Assembly (NCBI GenBank): GCA_035041965.1 | Contig: JAPYMA010000571.1 | Coordinates: forward strand, 124,001 to 188,000 | From: Anisakis pegreffii | Taxonomy: Eukaryota > Nematoda > Chromadorea > Rhabditida > Anisakidae | DNA: 64,000 bases | Direction: 5' to 3' | Shown: positions 1 through 9,800 of the stretch, piece after piece | Numbering within the stretch: position 1 is the stretch's first letter | How the letters are laid out: the number at the start of each line of letters is the position of its first letter | Position numbers and translations under genes: made by a program | Notes under the pieces: generated by a model | Told to the model about the DNA's origin: nothing | The model's input: only the letters and a program-made list of their open reading frames with translations | The model's database searches: none

Positions 1-2030
1 AGTTCAAGAGTGATCGTTATGGAGAGCGCTTCAAAAGGTGCAATTTGGGACATTAAACTTGTTAAACTCATCCGTATTCTGCCAACATTTAACGGCGTAG
101 TGACCAGCGATGGCAAACTTGGTCTTCATGCTCCGAATCGTGGCGGACTTTTCGTGAGTTTAGATCTTCGATAAACGAAAATTGCATCGTACTCGAAAAT
201 ATGCAGTTGAAAGTGCACATTTCAGATAATCGATATGAGAACCGGTAGCATAATGAGAACGTTAATTGGTAACGTTGTGGAAGGTGTAAACGATGTCAAA
301 GCGGAGTTCACGCCAACCGGACAGCATGTGCTCTATTATCACAGCGGTCATCGAACGCTGAGAGCATTTCGTGTCAGCGATGGCAGCTTGGTCGGTACAT
401 TCCGACCACATGCACGTATCACGAGTTGGGCGTGCGATCTGAGAGGATATTCACTTGTGATCGGTTTGTTGAGCACATTAAATTGAGATAGATTATGCTA
501 TGAGAAGTCAGCAGCCAGTCTTTCGGCGTTTATTTTGTAATAACACTAAATTATGTATCGAAACACAAAGCATTCATATGATACAAAACACAAAAAAGGA
601 GAAGATCCTCCAAGTAAGATATACAAAAGTTATATTTCATCATCCGAATCGATAGTACATGATATCCGTGTACATCATGTACATATACAGCTAAAGTACA
701 GATTTGAAGGTTGATTTCACATATCACTTTGGTGTCCCTTACGAATCGTCTCTTTCGCGCTCTGTCGCGACAGAGTCAGTCCATTGTTCAATGAGTGATT
801 TTAAAAAGTCATCACTAATTGACGATGAATAAAGAAATTCGTTTCCAGCAAATTCAACCGTGATATCTCGTTTCAGCTGAAACACACTTTAATTGAGTAC
901 AAAATAGCAATTAGGCTGTGCCTGGCTGGGCTTAAATTAAAGTTGACGTTTGGGTTTGGGCTTAACTTGAGTGCTTAGCTCTACTGAAACGTGCTTCAGT
1001 TGAAGTACAATATCGTCAGTTTGATGAACTCTGAACCAATTTCATCTTATGATCACTTCCTTAAGTACATAAATAATTCCCAAGTTAACGAGAGGAAATT
1101 ATAAATTCCATTCCTCATCCAAAAACCTGGTGCATTATTGAGTAACTGATTGTGTATTCTAATTAACATTTTCTTGGTCTCATCTGAACCATACTAACAA
1201 TGAGAATTCGTTAAATGTGGATGAAATGTTCGTGAGTTAGGCTGAAAAGATTTTCTGATCTTAAAAAATCATTTGCTCTTTTCAGGCGGTCAAGACGGCT
1301 CTCTACTCACGACGATTTTATTTGATGAAAAAACTGAAAAACGTGATATGCTCCAAGTTGTGGCACAGTTACCGAGTAGACGATATCTGGCCGATTATTT
1401 GAAAATTCCGGTGAATGATTGAACTTATAGTTGCTCATTCAAAGCGAGCGTTTTGATCCACATGGAAATTCATGAAGTCTCAGCGCATAAAATGTAATAA
1501 TCCAAAGAGGGATCGCTGAAAGCTCTTATCGAGAAAGCTCAAAGTTATCATTTATCCCTAACATCTGAATATCTCGCAGAAAATCTTTTTGAATGGCTTA
1601 GTCGAAAAGTCAAATAATTGAAGAGGGTGTCTGAAAATTTTCAAACTCTTACCATACCATCTTTGTGAGATACTTGTCAATGATTCATCGGCTATCTGAT
1701 CGTTAGTATCAGATGATTCAGTCACCATCTACATGATTCAGTCATTCAGTCCGCAAATATGGTCGAATGACTCAATTTTTAAATGATGACTCATGGCCCC
1801 TCATTCACCAAGCCTCAGAGATGAAGCTTCAAGAGAGGGACTTACTCTTAGGTTAAAGCACTGCTGATGGCTAATCATTGAAAATTTTTCAGTTTATTGA
1901 GCTACAAGAAGATATCTGTTTTGATATACGTAATCTGGGTGCCGTTACGGCCGCCGTTCATCGTTTCAAGCATTTGCTGAGAGTGAAAAACGAGAAGCGT
2001 TTGCCGTCGAATGTTTGTTGTCTACAGTGA
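1..2030 (+). CDS. C-terminal part of a WD40-repeat protein, NACHT/WD (NWD) type; 5' end outside the window
   Basis: Four exons join in one frame: 1-153, 226-463, 1286-1410 and 1893-2030 (stop TGA at 2028). Donors are gtgagt, gtttgt and gtgaat; acceptors end in tttcag or ttttcag. The 217 readable residues hold beta-propeller-like strands with WD-type spacing, for example 'VSDGSLVGTF', then 'GYSLVIGGQDGSL', and end in a basic helix and 'NVCCLQ'. The pattern of a blade followed by 'VIGGQDG' recalls the C-terminal propeller of NWD1/NWD2-like NACHT-WD proteins, which are cytosolic scaffolds or ATPases; any NACHT domain would lie upstream of base 1. The exon structure and frame are seen directly. 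The NWD assignment is inference from memory, and another WD40 family is possible. The gene is convergent with the Lustrin-type gene at 2664-3859. Confidence 0.7.
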
Positions 2031-2663
2031 AATCGATAGCAGTCATTTTTTTCATTTGAAAAACTTTATTCTTCAGTCAACAAATATACGAGAACGTTTG
2101 ACTTGTAATGAAAATGAAACAAATGTGAAGAACATTTCAACAATAGCACAATCAATGAAAATTCATCTCAAATGCCCCATTGTCTGGATTTTGCATCACT
2201 TGAAAGAAACACCGATTTCTCACGATAAAACGTCATCCAATGACTCATTGATCGTCAGTAAATTTTCGAACAGTATGTTTACCCAGCAAAAAGATATGTT
2301 GATTCAACCGTAGTGCCCCTTTTGCTCAACCTTCCGAGTGCTCATTGATTTTGATCTCTCAATTACTGCAGACAATTGCTACTTACGAAAAAATCACTTG
2401 GTTTCTTTTATCTCTCAGTTTCTCGTACGAAGAATTGAAAATCACATTTTATCGCTTGGTTCGCGAAAAAATTTCGGAATTTGCTTTGTGAAAGAACTGA
2501 AATGATGATAAGCAGAATTCTTGTATCATATAGATTTTCGATAAACTTTTGAACATTTTTCTTAAATGAATGACGATGACAATCTCAAAGGAATAAATGA
2601 ATGTGATTTTCATTATTTAACATGGCGATTGACCAGTGATTCACAAACAAACGCAATAACATT
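2031..2663. other. Convergent 3' intergenic region
   Basis: This AT-rich stretch lies between the stop of the WD40 gene (+) and the stop of the Lustrin-type gene (-), so it should hold both 3' UTRs. The open frame from 2011 to 2313 overlaps the last WD40 exon in another frame and has no domain. I see nothing else here. Confidence 0.5.
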
Positions 2664-3859
2664 TCAACAATACGACGTGGAACAGCACACTTTAAACTCG
2701 AACCGATTCGAGTAAACACAATTCGGCGTGTCAGGAAATTTTCTGCAACTGTTTCCCGCAATGCACGGTAACGGTCCACCAGTGTGTGGATTGATCTTCA
2801 CGACACCTGAAATTACACACAAAAATTTTTGTGATCAATCATTGAATCATCACTGAGCGTGACAGGCGTTGATCGGCTTTTCAAACGTGAATGATAACAT
2901 TTGTTTTGTGGCAAAATTTGATTCTTTTTCTCAATTTCAGTGATACTTCACGAGGTTCACTTCCACTGTGAAGTTGGATTGTGTTACTGACTGACTGCAT
3001 TAGGCATGAGCTGACTGTAAAACAACTGAATCACTAGTTTCGTGTAGAAAATTGTTATCGCACAAAAAGAACTCGCCGACAAGTTACCGTATTGAGACGG
3101 TGGTATTACAGGAACTAGTGGCGGTCTACCGCAACAAACGAACTGTCCGTTCTTGTAGGTGTGGCTGTATTCACACTGATAACCGTCTGAACATGATTCT
3201 TCGAGACAATTCTTTGCCAAGCCGTTCTTCATCTCAGCTTCTTCATCAGCACCTCTGCATATTGGGTAAGGACCCTCTGCAAGCGTTCGAATCTTCACTG
3301 GTGGAACAGTTTTTTCATTCTGGCTCTTTTAGTTACGCCGAACTGGATAGAACCAACTGAAAGTGCTGATATTTGAAGAGAAATTCGGTGAACCTGTATG
3401 GCTTTTGATACAGCAAGTGCCAGAGAAACATTTGAATCCAGTTCCTTGCATTTCACATCCTCGATCGTTTATACAATAATGACCATTCACCAACGATTGC
3501 ATCCCTCTCGGACATTCCTGACCTACTACTGCTCCTAAACAAATTCGATCACATCAAACACACTTCCTCATGCATTCAATCAGTATCGCTATTGAAATAC
3601 AATCATTTTCAGTTGTTTGAGATAGCAGTTCATTCACGAGATGTTGCCATTTACCTGGATTACCTGGACTGGCCAGGCTATCAAATGTTTATAACGTTGC
3701 TGGCCACAATGCTCGCGTTTCCGTGCGCATTGTTTTAGCCTCAATTTACGTCAAATACGTTGCGATTTAAATTTCAAAAAAAGAGGGAATGATCGTAAAC
3801 AACTCAAACTTACCGACGAACAGTAATACAGCAGTAGAGAGTGAACTAAAAGCGGTCAT
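2664..3859 (-). CDS. Secreted cysteine-rich protein with three Lustrin-type modules
   Basis: Four exons keep phase 1 at every junction: 3814-3859, 3394-3534, 3088-3297 and 2664-2806, giving 179 residues. Exon 1 encodes a signal peptide (about residues 1-20, ending 'FVGAVVG'), so the mature protein should begin near 'QECPRG'. It has 18 cysteines in three modules of six. Each module has a CC pair late in it (57, 118 and 174), and Gly/Asn turns precede the cysteines. This spacing matches the Lustrin cysteine-rich repeat found in many nematode secreted proteins, often beside Kunitz domains; no Kunitz domain is seen here. Its role is not evident, with extracellular matrix, cuticle or secreted product all possible. 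An acceptor-like site (tttccag) lies about 40 bases before the ATG. Confidence in the gene is high; the family name is from memory. Confidence 0.82.
3651..3690. repeat. Dispersed repeat, copy 1
   Basis: TTACCTGGATTACCTGGACTGGCCAGGCTATCAAA, inside the first intron of the Lustrin-type gene. It matches 24487-24527 apart from a small insertion and substitutions, suggesting a dispersed family. Confidence 0.6.
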
Positions 3860-4983
3860 TTTCGAGTAAAGTTGTGCAATAATGATCAAACTCTGGAAAC
3901 TGCAAAGAATTTGAGCTACTGATATCAAGCAGCAGTGCAATGAAGTTATCAAAAAAGTCCAACGTTTCCGCACAAATCGCCTCAACGTGAACAGTCAAGT
4001 CGATACCGAACTGCAGCCAAAACGAGAAACCACTGAATGCGGGCTACAGTTCATCGTTCATTTCTCAGTTTCGCTTTTTCGATTTTTTAACTGACATTCC
4101 AAGTTACTCAGTCGCATTCGAAACAGCAGTGAAACCGATGTAACACCCTCAGTAAGAACTATATGGCAACCAAAATGAGAAACCAAACGAAAATTATGTT
4201 GTGGTGAGATTAATGAAACTAGGAAAGATTGATATGATGGTTGCTATCAAAGGGATCTTAAACGCTCAAAAAATTGGTCGACAAAAAGCGATGTTCAAAA
4301 AGAGCAATTGGGCACCGAACTGTGATGAGCGATCCTTATGGTTCATTTATATACATCCAATGCGATGTTTACTCATGCAAAGTACTTGCGAAGTCTATTC
4401 GAAAGATTAAAGAAATGATGTTGACTAATGATGATACATTTCAATGGCAGTCACTCCAGTATTCGGTACTTTCTAGAAAAGAACCGGTTGAGAGGATATC
4501 TCTAAATGAATGTTTAACAATGATTACTAGCAAATAAATTGGGTGAATTGCAAATTTAAATCCACATATGCTTGTTCGATTCTGTTTACTCTGGCCATAG
4601 TTTTTCAAATTTTGAATGGAAGACATTGTTTAGTGCGATATCCAAAATTAGATTCACTCTCAGCAGCACATTTTTGAGGGATCTGCAGAAAGTAGAGGAG
4701 CGAGAAATGGAGTTAAACTGACTGATCGTGAGATAATTTGGAGATATTTTATGTGATAATGTGGCAAAAAGGTTTTAAATTCTCAATCAACTCTCAGTGA
4801 TTCGTTGATTTTCAACAATCAACTTTGAATATTCCTCGCATCAAAACCTTTTTTCATTGGAGTGTATGATTTTATGCTTTCAAATATAAATAAGTTATAA
4901 ATAAATTATGATACCGTAATAATGATAACACAGATCAAAGTGAACTGTTTATTGTCAATAGGCTGACAATCGCCTGAGTTGTT
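3860..4983. other. Intergenic region upstream of the Lustrin-type gene
   Basis: AT-rich sequence holds the probable promoter of the minus-strand Lustrin-type gene. Short open frames at 4201-4410, 4274-4537 and 4441-4626 overlap each other on both strands and have neither a signal peptide nor a recognisable motif, so I do not call them genes. Confidence 0.4.
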
Positions 4984-5055
4984 GGGGGTATAGCTCAGTG
5001 GCAGAGCATTCGACTGCAGATCGAGAGGTCCCCGGTTCAAATCCGGGTGCCCCCT
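4984..5055 (+). tRNA. tRNA-Cys (anticodon GCA)
   Basis: A complete 72-nt cloverleaf without intron. The acceptor arm GGGGGTA (4984-4990) pairs with TGCCCCC (5048-5054), including a T-G pair, and is followed by discriminator T. The D arm is GCTC/GAGC. The anticodon stem TTCGA/TCGAG encloses loop CTGCAGA, anticodon GCA. The T arm CCCGG/CCGGG encloses TTCAAAT, the usual TTC B-box. A poly-T tract (tttttt) about 5 nt downstream fits a Pol III terminator. Confidence 0.97.
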
Positions 5056-6307
5056 ATCGTTTTTTTCCTCATTGCAACAATGCACTGCGTGAACTTTTCG
5101 TAACAAGTAAACTTACCTTTAACAATTCAATTGCTCAATTGTTGCAAAAAATACTTGAAAACGCAGTGTTTATTCCTTGCTTATAAAAAGTATAACATGA
5201 AATGAGCAAAATCGAATACGATTGTAGTGAACTAATACATTGAACAATATTAAATGCAAATTACAAATCAAATTATAGCTCTGAGCTGGAATCTTGTGAG
5301 CACATCTTAATCTATCGAAATTAACTCATTAAAGCACTAGATGAGACTATAAGGCACATACTCTTCAAAGACGATTAAAGCACTTGAACAAAATAAATAC
5401 ATAAAGCACGTTATCAGTTTCATACAACATAAGCATTCATCGTGGAAAATCAAATTTTTGGATCTAAACAGTTTAAGCTTATTAGTAAGATTCTATAATT
5501 TCATACAGGGATTCAACAGTGGAAGTTAACAAATCGAGAAAAATATGAAAAACAAAGGTAATTCTTGTACACTCGAAATGCACTCAATTTGAAAGTTGAA
5601 TTTTTTAAAATGTCAACAAACGTTGAGTAATGAGTCTCTGTAGATGCTTTCAACAACTTTCATTCATGGATATCCGATAAATTGATCAACAGTTCCATAC
5701 ACACCAGATATGTGCAACCTGCAGTGAGCATCATTCATCTGTCTTTTTTCAACGAATTGGTTCATCAAATTCCAATACTGCCCTTTAAAAATTAACCTTA
5801 CTCTTTAGAGCAGATGTTTACGCTCATATTAAATTCATCTAGCAGTAAGGTTATTCATGGATCTTAAATTCAAAGTCATCATCATGAATCCTCAAAGTTG
5901 AAAGCAATCAAATTCTTTTGATTGTAAGTCATTCATTCCTTTCTCACTTTCCATAAATGGTTACCCATCACGAATGGGACTTGAGCTGAAAATTTGTCCG
6001 AATTTATACTAGAAAAAGATCGCCGGAGCTGAGATGAACCGAAACAGGCACGAGATAATCGCGGATGCCGGAAAACTGAAACCGAAATAGGTGGTGTACA
6101 CGGCGAGCGAACATGCATGAAGTCATTTGTATAATACTTATACGTATATTATATATAATTTCGGAACCGGAATTGCCGAAAGAAAAATCGGACGGAATAA
6201 TGGAAATCCCGGAAATGGAACGCTCATAACTGCCAAAGCTACGACCATATCTATTGGTCAAAGCTGAAACCCTATTTATTGGTCAGAGCTGAAACCCGAT
6301 CTATTGG
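5056..6307. other. Intergenic region, mostly featureless
   Basis: AT-rich to about 5950. A somewhat GC-richer patch at 6000-6120 is open on the minus strand but shows no motif. At 6251-6310 a 25-bp unit (core CTATTGGTCAAAGCTGAAACCC) is repeated about 2.4 times, just past the stop codon of the minus-strand gene that ends at 6308. On the minus strand the repeat contains AATAAA, so it may supply that gene's polyadenylation signal. Confidence 0.4.
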
Positions 6308-6595
6308 TTAGTCGTCTTGTTCATCAACAATTTCACGTTCAGGTGTTTTTGTGGCACCAACGTCCACTCGTGGCACCTTCCGTTTGATACTCTCGAAGAG
6401 TTTCTCACGCGCTTCCCAAGTACCGGGCGACTTGTTGGCAAAATTCGCGAATATAGTCGTTGGAACGAACGGTACTCGTGGAATCACTGGCGCTCCTCTC
6501 GGTTCACCACAACCACCGTCCTTCTGACAGCGACGACATGTGGCCGCTAAATTGAGTACACTCAACAAAATGCTATATTTATTGAAAGTGATCAT
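6308..6595 (-). CDS. Small secreted protein, unknown function
   Basis: A single uninterrupted frame of 95 residues. Residues 1-18 look like a signal peptide: a charged start, hydrophobic 'SILLSVLNLAA', then the probable cleavage site. The mature part begins with a small cysteine cluster (C20, C23, C29), a proline-rich stretch 'APVIPRVPFVP', a helical Lys/Glu segment and an acidic tail. I recognise no family. An acceptor-like site (ctccttcag) lies 12 bases before the ATG, and the start is only 229 bases past the stop of the RNF207-type gene on the same strand. That arrangement fits a trans-spliced downstream cistron, although this is inference. Codons 5-6 (AAT AAA) could also act as the upstream gene's polyadenylation signal. 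Confidence 0.55.
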   Translation of the reverse strand: MITFNKYSILLSVLNLAATCRRCQKDGGCGEPRGAPVIPRVPFVPTTIFANFANKSPGTWEAREKLFESIKRKVPRVDVGATKTPEREIVDEQDD

Positions 6596-6824
6596 CGAGT
6601 ATACCTTCTGAAGGAGTAAAAAGTCAAAGTTTCCCTTTCCCGCTCGTGTAAGAAGGCATCTTGATCTTCTTGATGAAAAATCATAATGAAAGCAACCAAA
6701 ATTTTCATGAGTGATGAGAATTAGAGCAGTTTGCCTCGTTTCAAGGAAAATTTAGTCCGTTCAATGATACAGATCAAACGTATTCCAGTTTAGCTGCTTG
6801 ATCATTCTGCGACTTCTCTTCGGT

Positions 6825-9800
6825 CTAGAACTTAAGATTTGAGAGACGGTCAAAAAGTTCTGAGGACAAACCACTGCTTAGGTGAAGGTCTGAAATGCGC
6901 TTTGAGAGCTGCTCATCATCAGGTAATGAGCTACTCGTCGGTTGATTCGAATGGATTGGTTTTGAAACCATTGGAACTGGAGTTGAGAGACGTAACGGCT
7001 GTGAACGACACAGTGTATGCTGTAAAATTGGCGAATTCTAGTAATTCATTATTCGTGACAACAAAAAGAACATTCCGTTCTCATTGAACATCGTTCGTGG
7101 TGAATTTCAGTGCAACTCAAAATTTCAAAAACGAAATTCTCACCACACTCACCTCACATTCGAATTTTGTCGTCTCCGCTTCAGCGCTATGCGATTCAGC
7201 GATGAACTCAAACGAATCATCCATTGAACTTTCGACATCTTCTGGATCCGATTGGCTCTTCGAACATCTCAAACCGGCAGCGTGCCTGTAAGGTTTTGAT
7301 TTTGCGGCATACGCCCATTATTGGTGGGATAAAGCAGCAAATGTTGTGAGCACTTTTCTGGTGATATCGTTTGGGATTTTCACTGTTTCGTGATACATCG
7401 GCTTTCTAATGGAGTTCATTTCGGGTTTTCGCACAATTTTAAGTTTTTGGCTATGAATACAAAACGGGAATGATGATTTTCGTGAGAATCTTTACCCCTT
7501 ATGCGGGCGATTGCACGGTAAGAGAAGTGCACGATCGGTGCCTCCACGACTTCGATCACGATTTGTATTGACGAAACGAATTTTTGTTGCACTGAAAACA
7601 ATCGATTTTTGAATTCAGAATTGAGTACTGCTCGCAATACTTTATATGTGCAGTTTCCTTTCGTCAGATACAGAAACATCCTCACTGCATATAACGTGAA
7701 TAATAACCGTTATAATCCACCGAATAAAAAGACTCACCTATGCCTCAGTGGATCTCTCGTCAACATTTTTTGCTCTTTCGTTGTCTTCAGCTGCTTTTTG
7801 ACTGATGCGAATTTCAACTGTTCTTCACGTTTCTTTTGTGTTTGCGCTAAACGACGATTTTGCTCTTCCTGAAATTAGAAAAGTCGTATAAGCGACACAA
7901 ATCTCACGGTCTTTATTTAAGGTTATGCCAACATAATCGATGAATTCTGCCGACGAATACTTATCAACAACATAATGTTCTAATCAAATAATTCGCTCAA
8001 ATACGTATACTTTCGCAATTATTTACTCCTACCAACGTATCCCTAACGTATTCTTTGTATAAATTCAATTACTAAGAGTATATCCGCAGCTATGCATGAC
8101 AAAGTATGTAAGTACAGCCAAACAAATCGGATTAACCTTTTCGATTGCCTGAATACGATGTTGACTGTCCGGTTCGATGGTGTTGATCTGAAGGCATAAA
8201 CTCTCCATTGGTGCCGGATCAGGACGGTAGCATCGACGTCTATCGATCGCTGAACTCACCGCAGCCAAACAGACGGCGAACGGTTCCAGCTGATGTGCTG
8301 CACTTGAGACGTGACGTGCGTTCTCACGTAAGTGAATCATTTCCTCAACCTGGTGCAATAAACGACAGTGGCTTATTTTCAGATGTTGTTCAATCGTTTG
8401 AACGCAATTCCTCCCAAACACTATTACATTCACTGGCGAGTGTAGCATCTGACAAAGCATTAATAACCTTCTCTCTGAAAAGAATCTGCTGCCTCCGCAC
8501 TCGGTCCAGTTGTTCTTGCCATATCTGTTGCAGTTGAGGCTGAAGATCGTTGATCAACGCCGATTGCCGTCCCACTTTCGTGTCCAAATCAACACATCTC
8601 CAAAAAAAGAAATACTCATTCAGATACTGTGAATTCTCAACAATGATCTTGATCATTTCAATAGCATATCTTTATTCTCTTGCGGTGTACCATTGCTTTC
8701 AGATCCAATCATTAAACACCTAAACATCTTTCTCCGACTACGAACTGTATTTTGATTGTTTGGGTGAGCAACTAACTAACTTATGAATGAGTTGTTGCAA
8801 GAAATCCTTATCGATAATGCATCGTCTCAGCGTTAAATCTTTTTGCATCTCTTGGACACCTCTACTTAACTTAGCCACTTCATGGTTAAACTGCCTAAGC
8901 GGTGCTTCCACCTTAGCGAATTGCTCGCCGAATGCACCAGCCAAATCAACAACCAGCTGATATTTTGTGGCTAACGTTCCCGTGTAAGCGCTCGTATATC
9001 CCGACCTGAAATAATGCTGATCTCTTAGCTTATATTGTATATATGAATTGTTTGAAACCAGATGGAATCGCTCGTGAAACTGATATGAATAGAAGCCATC
9101 AGGCACGATTTTTTGAATGCTTCGAGGAGCCATACAATATGAACACTCAGTTATTAATAACCCAGATCGCTTCACGTAGGCACGATGACTGATAATCGTC
9201 CTCGGCGATACACTACCGACTGTCTCAGTATCACCATCCGTACCACTGAGCAGGATCGACGTAAGGCCAAGAAATGGCTCGAGAGCACGACCAAACTCTT
9301 CACGACCGTCAATCGCTAATTCACCCGTATACTGCGGCTTATCACATTCCATTGACAACAAACACTGAACAGTGTATAAGTATTAACAATAAGATTATTT
9401 CTGAGTATTTGCACTCCCTGTTCATTTGCTGTCCATTTGAGAATAAGTGAATGTAATTTCTAACCTGAATTCTTTTCAACAAATCATTTGATGACTGCAA
9501 AAAATCCAATTTGGATGCAGATGAGCAGAAAATCGATGCGCTCAACAGATAGAGACGTATTAAAGGCTGCAATAACGAGTCATAATCAGTGTCCAGTCCT
9601 ATTTTTGAAATTGCATCGACCAGTAATTTTCGGTTTTTTTGAAACTTTTGTTATGGAAGTAAAATTGGAAACATCACTCCAAAACGAAAACTTATCCATT
9701 CGGTTAGATAATGTTACTGTTCAAATCAAATTTTATGCATTGATATAATGATCAGGTCGTCGATGTTCCGACAATAAACGTTATCATTAGACCACAAATG

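Noticed and set aside
3357..3393. 37-base intron alternative in the Lustrin-type gene
   Set aside because: It leads to a stop codon. The 96-base intron 3298-3393 restores phase and the cysteine module.
8390..8656. RNF207 exon 11 starting at the acceptor just before 'CVDLDTKVG'
   Set aside because: The pyrimidine-rich acceptor there needs phase 2, which no good donor of exon 10 provides. The upstream acceptor at 8626 was kept in the model, but the choice is uncertain.
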